Source: Achromobacter deleyi (lineage in GTDB: Bacteria > Pseudomonadota > Gammaproteobacteria > Burkholderiales > Burkholderiaceae_B). From it: a DNA stretch of 64,000 nucleotides. How positions within the stretch are numbered: position 1 is the stretch's first letter; every line of letters starts with the position of its first letter. The stretch is taken from assembly GCF_016127315.1 (NCBI RefSeq), contig NZ_CP065997.1, positions 248,001-312,000 on the forward strand. Direction: 5' to 3'. Both the position numbers and the translations under genes were made by a program. Shown piece after piece: positions 9,063 to 21,376 of the stretch. Under the pieces are notes generated by a model. It was not told where the DNA came from. It saw nothing but the letters and a program-made list of their open reading frames with translations, and did no database searches.

Positions 9063-11446
9063 GCTTCCTCTCGAGCGGCGGCGGGCACCAGGATCTCCCG
9101 GTTGCCATTGGACTGCATCGCCGAAACGATACCCGATTGCTCCATCTGTTCCAGTAACCGCGCCGCACGGTTGTAACCAATGCGCAGGTGGCGCTGCACC
9201 AGCGAGATCGAGGCGCGGCGATGCTTGAGCACCACCTCGCAGGCCTGGTCGTACATCGGGTCCGACTCGGCGTCGCCGCCGATGCCGGTGACGCTGCTGG
9301 CGCCTTCGCCGCTGTCGCCATCCAGGCCGCCTTCCAGCAGGCCTTCGATGTAGTTCGGCTCGCCCTGCGCCTTCAGGCTTTCGACCACGCGGTGGACCTC
9401 ATCGTCGCCCACGAAGGCGCCGTGCACGCGCACCGGCAAGCCGGTGCCCGGCGGCATGTAGAGCATGTCGCCCTGGCCCAGCAGGGTCTCCGCGCCCATC
9501 TGGTCGAGGATGGTGCGCGAGTCGATCTTGGACGACACCTGGAACGCGATGCGGGTCGGGATGTTGGCCTTGATCAGGCCGGTGATGACGTCGACGCTGG
9601 GACGCTGCGTCGCCAGGATCAGGTGGATGCCGGCCGCGCGCGCCTTCTGCGCCAGGCGGGCAATCAGCTCTTCGATCTTCTTGCCCACCACCATCATCAG
9701 GTCGGCCAGCTCGTCGATCACCACCACGATGGTCGGCAGCGGCGCCAGGGGCTCGGGCTGGTCGGGCGTCAGCGAGAACGGATTCGGGATCGGTTCCTCG
9801 CGCTTGATGGCGTCGCGGATCTTGGTGTTGTAGCCGGCCAGGTTGCGCACGCCCATCTTGCTCATCAAGCGGTAGCGCTTCTCCATTTCGCCCACGCACC
9901 AGTTCAGCGCGTTGGCGGCATGGCGCATGTCCGTGACCACCGGCGCCAGCAGGTGCGGAATGCCTTCGTAGACGCTCATTTCGAGCATCTTCGGGTCGAT
10001 CAGGATCAGGCGGGTGTGCGAGGCGTCGGCCTTGTACAGCAGCGACAGGATCATGGCGTTGATCCCGACCGACTTGCCCGACCCGGTGGTGCCCGCCACC
10101 AGCAGGTGCGGCATCTTGGCCAGGTCGGCCACCACCGGGTTGCCGGCGATGTCCTTGCCCAGCGCCATGGTCACCACCGAATGGCTGGCGTGATAGGTCT
10201 GCGACCCCAGGATCTCGGACAGCTTGACCATCTGGCGGCGCGGGTTGGGCAGTTCCAGGCCCATCAGGTTCTTGCCCGGAATGGTTTCCACCACCCGGAT
10301 GCTGACCAGGCTGAGCGCGCGCGCCAGGTCCTTGGCCAGGTTGACGATCTGGCTGCCCTTGACGCCGGTGGCCGGCTCGATTTCGTAACGCGTGATGACC
10401 GGGCCGGCCTGCGCCGCCACCACGGTGACGGACACGCCGAAGTCGGCCAGCTTCTTTTCGATCAGGCGCGAGGTGAATTCGATGGTCTCGGCCGACACGG
10501 TTTCCTGGTTGGCCACCGGCGGATCCAGCAGGCTGATGGCCGGCAGGTCGCCCTCGCCGCCCGGCGGCGGCGCGAAGAACAGCGATTGCTGCTTTTCCTT
10601 TTCGACGCGTTCGGACTTGGGCACCACGGTGATCGCCGGCTCGATGCGCACCGGCTGTTCGTGCACCAGCTTTTCCTGCTTGGCCACCACCTGCTCGGTG
10701 CGCACGGCCTTGGCCACTTCGCCGACCTTGCGGTCTTCGCGCGCGGCGTAGGAATTGCGCATGCGGCGCACCAGGCCTTCGAGCCAGGAGCCAACGCGCT
10801 CGGCCACGGTCAGCCACGAAAACGAGAAAAACAGGCTCAGGCCGATCGCCAGCATCACCAGGAAGGCCAGCGTGCTGCCGGTGAAACCGATGCTGCGGCC
10901 CATCAGGTCGGCCAGGGTGTGGCCGATGACGCCGCCGGCGCCGCTGGCGCTTTCCGAGGCGCCCGGCAGGTGGGTGCCGCGGCTGGCCAGGCGCAGGGCT
11001 TCCATGCCCAGCGAGCCGATCAGCAGCAGGAAGAAGCCGATGCCCTCTTCCCAGTGGACGCGCGGCAGCACCTCCGGTTGCTTACCATTGGTAACGCGAA
11101 GATGGCTGGCAAGGCGGCGGTAACCCGCCCGCACCCGGTGCAGCAGCAGGATGACCCACCACCAGGCGGAAAAACCGAACAGGTACAGCAGGATGTCCGC
11201 CAGATAGGCGCCGAGGGTTCCGCCCCTATTATGGATGGTCCCGGCGGGGACGGAATGGGACCAGCCCGGGTCGGCGGCGCTCCAGGTGGCCAGCACCAGG
11301 GTGAGCCAGGCGGCCAGGGCGGCGAAGAGGATCCAGCGGGCCTCGCGCAGCAACGCGGAAATACGCGTCTGCAGCGGCGAGGGCCCGTTGCGGGTGTTGC
11401 GCGAAGCGCGCGGAGAAGCAGTCGAGATACGCGGCATGCGGCTCAT
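9059..11446 (-). CDS. ftsK: DNA translocase FtsK
   Basis: A 795-residue septal DNA pump that moves chromosome termini and activates XerCD recombination at dif. The N-terminal membrane domain has several helices (about 35-220); a short linker follows; the RecA-like motor has Walker [11 protein letters not shown] (about residue 450) and [13 protein letters not shown] as Walker B; the C-terminal gamma winged helix that reads KOPS is seen as [27 protein letters not shown]. It ends 4 bp into lolA. The start codon overlaps an ATTATAAT sequence that also serves as a -10 candidate for trxB, so the true start may be slightly downstream. Confidence 0.96.
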   Translation of the reverse strand: MSRMPRISTASPRASRNTRNGPSPLQTRISALLREARWILFAALAAWLTLVLATWSAADPGWSHSVPAGTIHNRGGTLGAYLADILLYLFGFSAWWWVILLLHRVRAGYRRLASHLRVTNGKQPEVLPRVHWEEGIGFFLLLIGSLGMEALRLASRGTHLPGASESASGAGGVIGHTLADLMGRSIGFTGSTLAFLVMLAIGLSLFFSFSWLTVAERVGSWLEGLVRRMRNSYAAREDRKVGEVAKAVRTEQVVAKQEKLVHEQPVRIEPAITVVPKSERVEKEKQQSLFFAPPPGGEGDLPAISLLDPPVANQETVSAETIEFTSRLIEKKLADFGVSVTVVAAQAGPVITRYEIEPATGVKGSQIVNLAKDLARALSLVSIRVVETIPGKNLMGLELPNPRRQMVKLSEILGSQTYHASHSVVTMALGKDIAGNPVVADLAKMPHLLVAGTTGSGKSVGINAMILSLLYKADASHTRLILIDPKMLEMSVYEGIPHLLAPVVTDMRHAANALNWCVGEMEKRYRLMSKMGVRNLAGYNTKIRDAIKREEPIPNPFSLTPDQPEPLAPLPTIVVVIDELADLMMVVGKKIEELIARLAQKARAAGIHLILATQRPSVDVITGLIKANIPTRIAFQVSSKIDSRTILDQMGAETLLGQGDMLYMPPGTGLPVRVHGAFVGDDEVHRVVESLKAQGEPNYIEGLLEGGLDGDSGEGASSVTGIGGDAESDPMYDQACEVVLKHRRASISLVQRHLRIGYNRAARLLEQMEQSGIVSAMQSNGNREILVPAAAREEA

Positions 11447-11452
11447 TATAAT
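11447..11452 (+). promoter_or_regulatory. Candidate -10 box for trxB
   Basis: A perfect TATAAT lies 27 bp before the trxB start codon. The -35 region 17 bp upstream is weak. The divergent ftsK start codon is at 11444-11446, so the 33-bp spacer forces promoter elements to overlap coding sequence. Confidence 0.45.
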
Positions 11453-11467
11453 TGGGCGTTAACCTAA

Positions 11468-13108
<1,641 letters not shown>

Positions 13109-13112
<4 letters not shown>

Positions 13113-13438
13113 AGTGGCTCTACCTGGGCATCGCCATCATCGCCGAGATCTTCGCCACCAGCGCCCTGAAAAGCTCCGACGGCTTTTCGCGCCTGCTGCC
13201 GTCGGTGGTGACGGTGTTCGGCTACATGATCTCGTTCTACTTCCTGTCGCTGACGCTGCGCGAGGTGCCGGTCGGCATCGCCTACGCCATCTGGTCGGGC
13301 GTGGGCATCGTGCTGATCTCCATCGTCGGCGCGCTGGTCTTCAAGCAGCACCTGGACACCCCCGCGCTGATCGGCATCGGCCTGATCATCGCCGGCGTGG
13401 TGGTCATGAACGTCTTCTCGAAGTCCGTGTCGCACTGA
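13109..13438 (+). CDS. Small multidrug resistance (EmrE-type) efflux protein
   Basis: A 109-residue membrane protein with four helices, the normal SMR size. The essential membrane glutamate is Glu13 in [16 protein letters not shown], and the family pattern AYAIWSGVG is present in helix 3. Such proteins exchange protons for quaternary ammonium cations or guanidinium. The Lys-Ser-Ser motif in helix 1 fits the EmrE branch better than the guanidinium exporter branch, but I am not certain. Confidence 0.92.
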
Positions 13439-13510
13439 GCCGTCCCGGGCGCGAGCCCGGGTCCGGCCGCCGCCGGCGCGTGTCCGGACCGCCCGGCGCC
13501 CGCGCCACGC

Positions 13511-15604
13511 TCAGGCCGTGCCGTTTTCCGCGGGCGGCTTCGGCGCGCCCGGATGGCGCAGGTAGTCCACCAGCGCCAGCGTGGCGCGGTCGGGCGGCGG
13601 CGTCAGTAGCGACACCACGATGATCGTCAGGAACGCCACCGGCGCGCCGAACACGCCGGCCGCGATCGGCTGGATGCCCCACCACAGGTCCACCGGCTGG
13701 GTTCGCGAAATCCCCAGCACCCATTCCCGCAACCACGGATGCGTGTGCGTCATGTAGGCGAAGGTCACCAGCAGCCCCGCCGCCATGCCGAGCGTGGCGC
13801 CCCATTTGTTGGCGCGGCGCCAGAACACGCCCATCACCAGAGCCGGGAAGAACGACGAGGCCGCGAACGAGAACGCCGCCGACACCATGAACAGGATATC
13901 GGCCGGCTTGCGCGCCGCCACCCAGGCCGCGCCGAACGCCACCACCAGCAGCAGGATCTTGGACACCATCACCCGCCGCGCCGCCGACATGCGCGGCGAT
14001 ACCATGCGATACCACATGTCGTGCGACAGCGAATTGGACAACGTCAGCAGCAGGCCGTCGGCGGTGGACAGCGCGGCCGCCAGCCCGCCCGCCGCCACCA
14101 GCCCGGAAATCACGTAGGGCAGCCCGCCGATCTCGGGCATGGCCAGCACCACCACGTCGGCGCCGATGCTGATCTCGCTGAGCTGCACCACGCCGTCGCG
14201 ATTGATGTCGGTGACATCCAGCAGGTTGCTGTCGACCGCGCTCCAGGCATGCACCCAGTTCGGCAGGCTGAGGAAATTCGACCCCACCACCTGCGTATAG
14301 ACCTCGTACTTCACCAGCAGCGCCAGCGCCGGCGCCATGAAATACAGCAGCAGGATGAACAGCAGCGACCAGCACACCGAGCGGCGCGCCTCGATCACCG
14401 ACGAGGTCGTGTATGACCGCATCAGGATGTGCGGCATGCCCGCCGTGCCCAGCATCAGGCACAGCACCAGCGCCAGGAAATTGATGCGCATGTTGCGCCG
14501 TTCCTCCGGGTCTTCCGAAGGAAATGGCTCGGCATGCGGGGTCAGCGGCGCGGCGCGCGCCTCGAAGGTGGCCTTGGCCTGCGACCAGGCGATCCTGGCC
14601 TCCTCCACGTTGGGCGGAAAGGCCGCCAGTTCGCGCTCGACCGAGCGGATCTCGACCATCGGCGCATCGCCGGCGTTGAGTTGGGCCAGGCGGCTGCGCA
14701 GCTTGTCTTTTTCCAGCGCCCAGGACTCGGGCAGGTCGCGCACCCGCTGCGCCATCTCGTCGGCGTGTTCCTGCCACAGGCGGCGCACCTCGATCTCGGC
14801 CGGATCGTTCCGCAGGTAGACCTCTTTTTCCGTCACCTGCTGCAGCACCGCACCGGCCGACAGCTGCGGCACCGGCATGTCGGTGTGCTTGATCGATAGC
14901 CACACCACCGGCACCAGATAGGCGATGACCAGGATGATGTACTGCCCCACCTGGGTCCAGGTGACGGCGCGCATGCCGCCCAGGAACGAACAGACCAGCA
15001 TGCCGCCCAGCGCCACGAAGATGCCCAGCTCGAACGAAATGCCGGTCATGCGCGTGGTGATGATGCCCACGCCGTAGATCTGCGCCACCAGGTAGGTGAA
15101 CGAACAGAGGATGGCGCAGGCCACGCCCGCCAGCCGCGGCAGGTTGCCGCCATAGCGCGCGCCCATGAAATCGGGAATGGTGTACTGGCCGAAGCGGCGC
15201 AGGTATGGCGCCAGCAGCATCGCCACCAGCACGTAGCCGCCGGTCCAGCCCATGATGTAGGCCAGCCCGCCGTAGCCCGTCAGGTACAGCGTGCCCGCGA
15301 CCCCGATGAAGGAAGCCACCGACATCCAGTCGGCGGCGGTGGCCATGCCGTTGTAGAAGGCCGGCACCCGCCGGCCGGCCACGTAGTATTCAACCTGGTC
15401 CGAGGTGCGGCAGACGATGCCGATGCCCGCGTACAGGCTGACCGTGACCAGCAGGAACACATAGCCGATCCAGTTGCGCGGCAGGCCCAGGATCTCGGCC
15501 AGCGCCATCAGCAGGATCATCAGCGCGAAGCCGGCCGTGTACAGCACGTAGATGCGGCGCAGCCGGATGCTGAATTGCTGCGGGGTATCTCCGCCGAAAG
15601 GCAT
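13511..15604 (-). CDS. Sodium:solute symporter (VC_2705 subfamily)
   Basis: A 697-residue SSS-family transporter, longer than usual SSS members because of a hydrophilic insertion at about residues 255-365 (charged, helical), as in the VC_2705 group. The region AFYNGMATAADWMSVASFIG is characteristic of the acetate/monocarboxylate branch. Likely substrate is a small organic acid with sodium (inference). It overlaps the DUF4212 gene by one base (ATGA-type junction at 15604), its usual partner. Confidence 0.92.
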   Translation of the reverse strand: MPFGGDTPQQFSIRLRRIYVLYTAGFALMILLMALAEILGLPRNWIGYVFLLVTVSLYAGIGIVCRTSDQVEYYVAGRRVPAFYNGMATAADWMSVASFIGVAGTLYLTGYGGLAYIMGWTGGYVLVAMLLAPYLRRFGQYTIPDFMGARYGGNLPRLAGVACAILCSFTYLVAQIYGVGIITTRMTGISFELGIFVALGGMLVCSFLGGMRAVTWTQVGQYIILVIAYLVPVVWLSIKHTDMPVPQLSAGAVLQQVTEKEVYLRNDPAEIEVRRLWQEHADEMAQRVRDLPESWALEKDKLRSRLAQLNAGDAPMVEIRSVERELAAFPPNVEEARIAWSQAKATFEARAAPLTPHAEPFPSEDPEERRNMRINFLALVLCLMLGTAGMPHILMRSYTTSSVIEARRSVCWSLLFILLLYFMAPALALLVKYEVYTQVVGSNFLSLPNWVHAWSAVDSNLLDVTDINRDGVVQLSEISIGADVVVLAMPEIGGLPYVISGLVAAGGLAAALSTADGLLLTLSNSLSHDMWYRMVSPRMSAARRVMVSKILLLVVAFGAAWVAARKPADILFMVSAAFSFAASSFFPALVMGVFWRRANKWGATLGMAAGLLVTFAYMTHTHPWLREWVLGISRTQPVDLWWGIQPIAAGVFGAPVAFLTIIVVSLLTPPPDRATLALVDYLRHPGAPKPPAENGTA

Positions 15605-15879
15605 CAGGAGTCCCCCTTGGCCTCTTCCGAGCGCTGGTCGGCGCGGTTCATGATCCGCGCATAGATGCCGATGAGGATGAGATAGGCCAGCGGCGCGCCG
15701 TAGGCCGCCATCCAGAACGAGAACGGCCAGCCGATGAAGTCGAACGACAGGCTGCGGGCGAAATAGGAAGGAATGAACGTCAGCGCGGCCCAGACGACCA
15801 GCAACAACACGATCAGCCGCACATTGCGGCGCCAGTAGCGTGTGGGGACGGGCTTGGAAGAAACGCGGGATTCCGGCAT
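15604..15879 (-). CDS. DUF4212 protein, small partner of the symporter
   Basis: A 91-residue membrane protein with two helices (about 20-42 and 50-75). DUF4212 proteins are found directly upstream of VC_2705-type symporters and are thought to be a small subunit. It ends in a charged tail and its stop overlaps the symporter start. The ATG at 15879 is preceded by the long gap before kdp. Confidence 0.88.
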   Translation of the reverse strand: MPESRVSSKPVPTRYWRRNVRLIVLLLVVWAALTFIPSYFARSLSFDFIGWPFSFWMAAYGAPLAYLILIGIYARIMNRADQRSEEAKGDS

Positions 15880-15965
15880 AGCTAGCGTGAGCGAAACCTG
15901 GGGAATATCGCGAAACGCGGCGCTGGAAAAAACCCTGGCGTGCGGAATACGGGCTTTTTATGCGA

Positions 15966-16015
15966 CAACGGCCGGCACTGCCTGGTGCCAGCCGTTGTGC
16001 GTTTTGCTTTTTTTG
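15966..16015 (+). terminator. Strong terminator with no gene upstream on its strand
   Basis: Stem of ACAACGGC/GCCGTTGT plus GGCAC/GTGCC with one mismatch and a 6-nt loop, followed by TTTT, GC and seven T. On the plus strand nothing is annotated before it (the symporter pair is antisense), so it may end a small RNA or be an attenuator. Confidence 0.6.
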
Positions 16016-16056
16016 AGTACTGCTACTTTTTTATGTACCGGTGCCGCCGGTAATTG

Positions 16057-16090
16057 CCCATGCAGGGCTTTGTCTCCTCACCTGCATGGG
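16057..16090. repeat. Perfect 10-bp inverted repeat
   Basis: CCCATGCAGG (16057-16066) and CCTGCATGGG (16081-16090) with a 14-nt loop. No T-run follows, so it is either an RNA hairpin in a leader or a regulator site. Confidence 0.6.
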
Positions 16091-16360
16091 AAGAGATTCT
16101 GCACCAGATGCGGGAATGCCACACTAGGGGAATGCCCTAATTCGGCGCATTCATTTACATATTCCATGCACCACAGTAGTGCATTTTGGTGGTCGTGTTC
16201 TAAATATTGGGATTTTTCCGGTCCAAACCCGCTTTCCGGAGGTTGCCGACCGCCCCGATTTTGAGCCAGCCTCAACTACCGTCCGCCCCGCCGCCCGGTT
16301 CCGGGCATCCGCGCCGCGCCAGGGCGGCGCATCCGCTGGCCGGAATGATAGCGGCGCGTC

Positions 16361-16377
16361 TTTACGTTCCGTTTACA
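16361..16377 (+). promoter_or_regulatory. Candidate KdpE operator of kdp
   Basis: Two direct TTTAC repeats (16361-16365 and 16372-16376) are one helical turn (11 bp) apart and are followed by ACCCCCCCGCC. From memory, the E. coli kdp operator bound by KdpE has a similar arrangement (T-rich repeat, then TTTACACCCCGCCCG). The site is about 150 bp before the first small ORF. A TATACC at 16393 may be the -10. Confidence 0.5.
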
Positions 16378-16523
16378 CCCCCCCGCCAAAGCTATACCCC
16401 GTTTTTACCCCCTGCTCCGTAACCTGCCGGTGTCCTGATTGGTCACTTCGCCCGCGCGGTCCGCATCCCCTTTTGCCGCCCGGGCCCGTCGTTCGAAGGG
16501 AGCCCGCTCCCGGGAGGAAAAAC

Positions 16524-16622
16524 GTGGATGCCATCTATATCGCGATCTTCGCCGTCATGGCCGGGCTGACCTACGCCCTGGTCTCGTTCTGCGAAGCCTT
16601 GTCCTCGGGAGAGCAACCATGA
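16524..16622 (+). CDS. 32-residue membrane protein upstream of kdpF
   Basis: GTG start at 16524 with a strong ribosome site (GGGAGGAAA, 16512-16520). The product has one hydrophobic helix (about residues 4-25) and a short polar tail ending SSGEQP. Its stop overlaps the kdpF start (ATGA). Small ORFs of the pattern xYxAIxAVxxxLTxxLVxxCExL precede kdp genes in other bacteria as far as I recall, but I know of no assigned function. It may be an additional small subunit or regulator of KdpFABC. Confidence 0.7.
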   Translation: MDAIYIAIFAVMAGLTYALVSFCEALSSGEQP

Positions 16623-16708
16623 GCTGGCTCTACTGGCTGAGCGGCATCACGTCCGCGCTGCTGTTCGTGTACCTGCTGGTCGCCTTGTTCAAACCGGAGA
16701 AGTTCTGA
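16619..16708 (+). CDS. kdpF: KdpF small subunit of the potassium ATPase
   Basis: A 29-residue single-helix peptide (MSWLYWLSG... ending in KPEKF) that stabilises the KdpFABC complex. Length and the ALFKPEKF end match KdpF. It overlaps the preceding ORF by 4 bp and kdpA by 1 bp (TGATG). Confidence 0.9.
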   Translation: MSWLYWLSGITSALLFVYLLVALFKPEKF

Positions 16709-18504
16709 TGACTGCCGAATTCGTCGGACTGCTGGTCGTGTACCTGGTGGTCCTGCTCGCGATCGCGCCCTTTCTCGGGCGCTATATCCGCATCGCCATG
16801 GAAAACGGGCAATCCCGGCTGACCGCCTGGGGCCGCCCGCTGGAACGTGGCATCTACCGGCTGGCGGGCATCGACCCGCAAGCCGAAATGGGCTGGAAGC
16901 GCTATGCGCTGGCCGTGCTCGCCTTCAACATCCTGGGCATCGTGGCGGTCTACGCGCTGCAACGCCTGCAGGGCCTGCTGCCGCTGAACCCGGCCGGCAT
17001 GGGCGCCGTCTCGCCCGATTCCTCGCTCAACACCGCCATCAGCTTCGTGGCCAACACCAACTGGCAGGGCTACGGCGGCGAATCGACGATGAGCTACCTG
17101 ACGCAGATGCTGGCGCTGACGGTGCAGAACTTCGTCTCGGCCGCCACCGGCATCGCGGTGCTGTTCGCGCTGATCCGCGGACTGGCGCGCCATTGCTCGG
17201 CCACGGTGGGCAACTTCTGGGCCGACATGGTGCGCAGCACGCTGTATGTGCTGCTGCCCCTGTCGCTGGTGCTGGCGCTGGCGCTGGTCAGCCAGGGCGT
17301 GATCCAGAACTTCAGCCCCTACCAGGAGGTGCAGACGGTCGAAGCCCTGCACTACGACCAGCCGCGCGTGGACGCCCAGGGGCAACCGGTGCTGGACGCC
17401 AAGGGCCAGCCCGTGACCGATCCCGCCGTCACCCAGACGCAGACGCTGGCGATGGGCCCGGTCGCCTCGCAGGAAGCGATCAAGATGCTGGGCACCAACG
17501 GCGGCGGCTTCTTCAACGCCAACTCGGCCCATCCCTATGAAAACCCGACCGCCGTGTCGAATTTCCTGGAGATGCTGGCAATCCTGGTGATCCCGGCGGC
17601 GCTGTGCTTCACCTTCGGCGAGATGGTCGGCAACCGGCGCCAGGGCATCGCCATCCTGGCGGCCATGACCCTGCTGTTCGTCGTGTTCGCCTTGAGCACC
17701 GCCTATTTCGAGCAGCAGCCCAATCCGATGACCGCCCAGACCGGCGTCGACAGCGCCATGAGCGCGCTCTCGCCGGGCGGCAACATGGAAGGCAAGGAGA
17801 CCCGCTTCGGCATCGCCGCCACCTCGCTGTTCGCCACCATCACCACGGCGGCCTCGTGCGGCGCGGTCAATGGCATGCACGATTCGCTGAGCGCCATGGG
17901 CGGACTGTCGCCGATGCTGCTGATGCAGCTGGGCGAAGTGGTCTACGGCGGGGTCGGCTCCGGCCTCTACGGCATGCTGGCGTTCGCCATCCTGGGCGTC
18001 TTCATCGCCGGGCTGATGATCGGCCGCACGCCCGAGTACCTGGGCAAGAAGATCGAAGCCTACGACATGAAGATGGTCTCGATCGTAATCCTGGCGACGC
18101 CGCTGCTGGTGCTCGGCGGCACCGCGCTGGCGGTGTCGGTGACGGCCGGCCAGGCCGGGGTGCTGAACCCGGGCATCCACGGCTTCTCCGAAATCCTGTA
18201 CGGACTGTCCTCGGCCGCCAACAACAACGGCAGCGCCTTCGCCGGCCTGTCCGCCAACACGCCCTTCTACAACGTGCTGCTGGGCATCGCCATGTGGTTC
18301 GGCCGCTTCGCCATCATCGTCGCGGTGCTGGCGATGGCCGGCTCGCTGGCGGCCAAGCGCCGCCTGCCCGCCGGCCCCGGCAGCATGCCCACCACCGGCC
18401 CGCTCTTCGTGGTGCTGCTGATCGGCGCGGTGCTGCTGGTGGGCGCCCTGACTTATGTGCCCGCGCTGGCCCTGGGCCCGGTCGCGGAACACCTGCAACC
18501 CTGA
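16708..18504 (+). CDS. kdpA: Potassium-transporting ATPase subunit A
   Basis: A 598-residue inner-membrane channel-like subunit of the high-affinity K+ pump. The selectivity-filter loops are visible: [14 protein letters not shown] (about residue 112), [17 protein letters not shown] (about 264), [15 protein letters not shown] (about 385) and [13 protein letters not shown] (about 500). Length matches E. coli KdpA plus about 40 residues. It is cotranscribed with kdpF and kdpB (22-bp gap). Confidence 0.97.
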   Translation: MTAEFVGLLVVYLVVLLAIAPFLGRYIRIAMENGQSRLTAWGRPLERGIYRLAGIDPQAEMGWKRYALAVLAFNILGIVAVYALQRLQGLLPLNPAGMGAVSPDSSLNTAISFVANTNWQGYGGESTMSYLTQMLALTVQNFVSAATGIAVLFALIRGLARHCSATVGNFWADMVRSTLYVLLPLSLVLALALVSQGVIQNFSPYQEVQTVEALHYDQPRVDAQGQPVLDAKGQPVTDPAVTQTQTLAMGPVASQEAIKMLGTNGGGFFNANSAHPYENPTAVSNFLEMLAILVIPAALCFTFGEMVGNRRQGIAILAAMTLLFVVFALSTAYFEQQPNPMTAQTGVDSAMSALSPGGNMEGKETRFGIAATSLFATITTAASCGAVNGMHDSLSAMGGLSPMLLMQLGEVVYGGVGSGLYGMLAFAILGVFIAGLMIGRTPEYLGKKIEAYDMKMVSIVILATPLLVLGGTALAVSVTAGQAGVLNPGIHGFSEILYGLSSAANNNGSAFAGLSANTPFYNVLLGIAMWFGRFAIIVAVLAMAGSLAAKRRLPAGPGSMPTTGPLFVVLLIGAVLLVGALTYVPALALGPVAEHLQP

Positions 18505-18526
18505 ATGCAACAGGCTAGGAAAGAAA

Positions 18527-20686
18527 ATGGCCAAGATTGATATGCCAACCCAAGGCGCCGGCGGCGGCGCCGCCCGCGCGCCGTCGGCCGCGCCGCTCGA
18601 ACGCAAGTTCGGCATGTGGTCGGGCGCGCTGGTCGGCCCCGCGCTGGTCGACAGCCTGCGCAAGCTCTCGCCCGCCGCGCAGCTCAAGAACCCCGTGATG
18701 TTCGTGGTCTACGTGGGCAGCATCCTGACCACGATCCTGTGGATCATGGCGCTGCGCGGCCAGGCCGAGGCGCCCGCGGGCTTCATCCTCGCGATCTCCG
18801 TGTGGCTCTGGTTCACCGTGCTGTTCGCCAACTTCGCCGAAGCGCTGGCCGAAGGCCGCGGCAAGCAACAGGCCGCCACCCTGCGCGGCCTGCGCACCAC
18901 CATCGACGCGCGCCTGCTCAAGGGCTTTCGCGACGAGGATGCCGCCCGCGCCGAACCGGCGCTGTGGCGCGACCAGGCCGTCAAGCAGGCGTCCGGCCTG
19001 CTGCGCCGCAATGACGTGGTGCTGGTGGAAGCCGGCGAAACCATCCCGGGCGACGGCCAGGTCATCGCCGGCGTGGCCTCGGTGGACGAAAGCGCCATCA
19101 CCGGCGAATCGGCCCCGGTCATCCGCGAATCCGGCGGCGACTTCTCGTCCGTCACCGGCGGCACGCGGGTGCTGTCCGACTGGATCTTCGTGCGCATCGC
19201 CGCCGATCCGGGCGAAAGCTTCCTGGACCGCATGATCGCCATGGTCGAAGGCGCCAAGCGCCAGAAGACGCCCAACGAACTGGCGCTGACCATCCTGCTG
19301 GTCGGCCTGACGGTGGTGTTCCTGCTGGTGGTCGCGACGCTGATGCCGTTCTCGATCTACTCGGTCAGCGCGGCCGGCGGCGGCAGCGCCGTCACCGTCA
19401 CGGTGCTGGTGGCGCTGCTGGTTTGCCTGATCCCCACCACCATCGGCGGCCTGCTGTCGGCCATCGGCGTGGCGGGCATGAGCCGCATGATGGGCGCCAA
19501 CGTCATCGCCACCTCGGGCCGCGCGGTGGAAGCCGCCGGCGACGTCGACGTGCTGCTGCTGGACAAGACCGGCACCATCACCTTCGGCAACCGCCAGGCC
19601 TCGACCTTCCTGCCCGCGCCCGGCGTGTCGCCGCGCGAACTGGCGGACGCCGCGCGCCTGGCCTCGCTGGCCGACGAAACGCCGGAAGGCCGCAGTATCG
19701 TGACGCTGGCCGACAAGGCCATCCACGGCCCGGCCGTGCGCGCCCCGGACGCCGAGTACGTGCCGTTCACCGCGCAGACCCGCATGAGCGGCGTCAACCT
19801 GAAGGACCGCATCATCCGCAAGGGCGCGGTCGATGCGGTGCGCGCCTGGCTGGCCGAACAGGACGCCGTGGTGCCCGAGCAGGTGCTGCGCCTGGCCGAG
19901 GATGTCGCGCGCCGCGGCAGCACGCCGCTGATGGTCAGCGACGGCAACCGCGCGCTGGGCGTGGTCGAGCTCAAGGACATCGTCAAGCCCGACATCCAGT
20001 CGCGCTTCGCCGAACTGCGCCGCATGGGCATCAAGACCGTGATGATCACCGGCGACAACAAGCTCACCGCCGCCTCCATCGCCGCCGAAGCCGGGGTCGA
20101 CGACTTCCTGGCCGAAGCCACGCCGGAAGCCAAGCTCAAGCTGATCCGCGCCTACCAGGGCGAAGGCCGCCTGGTGGCGATGACCGGCGACGGCACCAAC
20201 GACGCGCCGGCGCTGGCCCAGGCCGACGTCGCGGTGGCGATGAACTCGGGCACCCAGGCCGCCAAGGAGGCGGGCAACATGGTGGACCTGGATTCCAACC
20301 CCACCAAGCTCATCGAGATCGTCGAGATCGGCAAGCAGATGCTGATGACGCGCGGCGCGCTGACCACCTTCAGCATCGCCAACGACGTGGCCAAGTACTT
20401 CGCCATCATCCCGGCGGCGTTCGCCACGGTGTATCCGCAACTGAACGTGCTGAACATCATGGGCCTGACCACGCCGGCCTCGGCCATCCTGTCGGCCGTG
20501 ATCTTCAACGCGCTCATCATCATCGTGCTGATCCCGCTGGCGCTCAAGGGAGTGCGCTACCGCCCGCTGGGCGCCTCGGTCCTGCTGCGCCGCAATCTGC
20601 TGATCTATGGACTGGGCGGCCTGCTGGTGCCGTTCGCCGGCATCAAGCTGGTCGACATGGTGCTGGCCGCCCTGGGCTGGGTCTGA
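18527..20686 (+). CDS. kdpB: Potassium-transporting ATPase ATP-binding subunit B
   Basis: A 719-residue P-type ATPase that hydrolyses ATP for K+ uptake. The phosphorylated aspartate is Asp346 in [10 protein letters not shown]; the TGES motif ([12 protein letters not shown]) and the hinge [21 protein letters not shown] are intact. The ATG at 18527 with GGAAAGAAA before it is chosen over an upstream in-frame ATG. The first about 35 residues are Ala/Gly/Pro-rich and extend beyond E. coli KdpB (682). Confidence 0.97.
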   Translation: MAKIDMPTQGAGGGAARAPSAAPLERKFGMWSGALVGPALVDSLRKLSPAAQLKNPVMFVVYVGSILTTILWIMALRGQAEAPAGFILAISVWLWFTVLFANFAEALAEGRGKQQAATLRGLRTTIDARLLKGFRDEDAARAEPALWRDQAVKQASGLLRRNDVVLVEAGETIPGDGQVIAGVASVDESAITGESAPVIRESGGDFSSVTGGTRVLSDWIFVRIAADPGESFLDRMIAMVEGAKRQKTPNELALTILLVGLTVVFLLVVATLMPFSIYSVSAAGGGSAVTVTVLVALLVCLIPTTIGGLLSAIGVAGMSRMMGANVIATSGRAVEAAGDVDVLLLDKTGTITFGNRQASTFLPAPGVSPRELADAARLASLADETPEGRSIVTLADKAIHGPAVRAPDAEYVPFTAQTRMSGVNLKDRIIRKGAVDAVRAWLAEQDAVVPEQVLRLAEDVARRGSTPLMVSDGNRALGVVELKDIVKPDIQSRFAELRRMGIKTVMITGDNKLTAASIAAEAGVDDFLAEATPEAKLKLIRAYQGEGRLVAMTGDGTNDAPALAQADVAVAMNSGTQAAKEAGNMVDLDSNPTKLIEIVEIGKQMLMTRGALTTFSIANDVAKYFAIIPAAFATVYPQLNVLNIMGLTTPASAILSAVIFNALIIIVLIPLALKGVRYRPLGASVLLRRNLLIYGLGGLLVPFAGIKLVDMVLAALGWV

Positions 20687-20716
20687 CCCGCGCCCGTCAC
20701 TGGAAAGGAACTCATC

Positions 20717-21325
20717 ATGAAACAAGCTCTTCCCCTGCCGCGCCAAGGCGGCATCCTGCGCCCCGCGCTGGTCGTGTTCGCCGCCCTGTCGCTGGTGACC
20801 GGCCTGGCCTACCCCTTCCTGACCACCGGCATCGCCGCCGCCGTGTTCCCGCACGAAGCGTCGGGTTCGCTCATCCGCCAGGACGACAAGGTGGTCGGCT
20901 CGGAATGGATCGGCCAGTCGTTCAGCGCGCCGCAGTACTTCTGGGGCCGGCCGTCGGCCACCTCGCCGATGCCGTACAACGGCGCCAACTCCGGCGGCTC
21001 CAACCTCGGGCCGCGCAACCCGGCGCTGGCCGAGGCCGTGCAGGCGCGCATCGCCGCCCTCAAGGCCGCCGATCCGGACAATCCCACGCCGGTGCCGGTG
21101 GACCTGGTCACCGCCTCGGGCAGCGGCCTGGATCCGCACATCAGCCCCGCCGCCGCGGCCTATCAGGCCGCGCGCGTGGCCCGCGCCCGCCATCTGCCGC
21201 GCGACAAGGTCGACGCCCTGATCGAAGCCAACACCTCCAAGCCCTGGCTGGGCGTGCTGGGCGACCCGGTCGTCAACGTGCTCAAGCTCAATCTGGCGCT
21301 GGACCAACTGGCGCCGGTGAAATGA
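20717..21325 (+). CDS. kdpC: Potassium-transporting ATPase subunit C
   Basis: A 202-residue protein with one N-terminal helix (about 12-34) and a periplasmic domain that contacts KdpA. Family motifs include GSEWIGQSF and the region WGRPSAT followed by [13 protein letters not shown], and the late segment [18 protein letters not shown]. Gap to kdpB is 30 bp with a GGAAAGGA ribosome site. Confidence 0.96.
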   Translation: MKQALPLPRQGGILRPALVVFAALSLVTGLAYPFLTTGIAAAVFPHEASGSLIRQDDKVVGSEWIGQSFSAPQYFWGRPSATSPMPYNGANSGGSNLGPRNPALAEAVQARIAALKAADPDNPTPVPVDLVTASGSGLDPHISPAAAAYQAARVARARHLPRDKVDALIEANTSKPWLGVLGDPVVNVLKLNLALDQLAPVK

Positions 21326-21376
21326 CACGCCGGCGTATAGTATTGCCAGCCGTTCCCCCATTTCACTTGCGCGTTC

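Larger units (their letters stand above)
15880..16523. other. 644-bp gap between the symporter pair and kdp
   Basis: No convincing gene. It contains a plus-strand terminator (15966-16015) with no gene before it, a perfect 10-bp inverted repeat (16057-16090), a small ATGCAC/GTGCAT inverted repeat (16166-16184) and the presumed KdpE site (16361-16377). The part around 16010-16215 is clearly richer in A+T than the genes on either side. Confidence 0.7.

Noticed and set aside
16078..16275. A 65-codon minus-strand frame in the gap before kdp
   Set aside because: No ribosome site, no recognisable pattern, and it crosses the hairpins of the gap.
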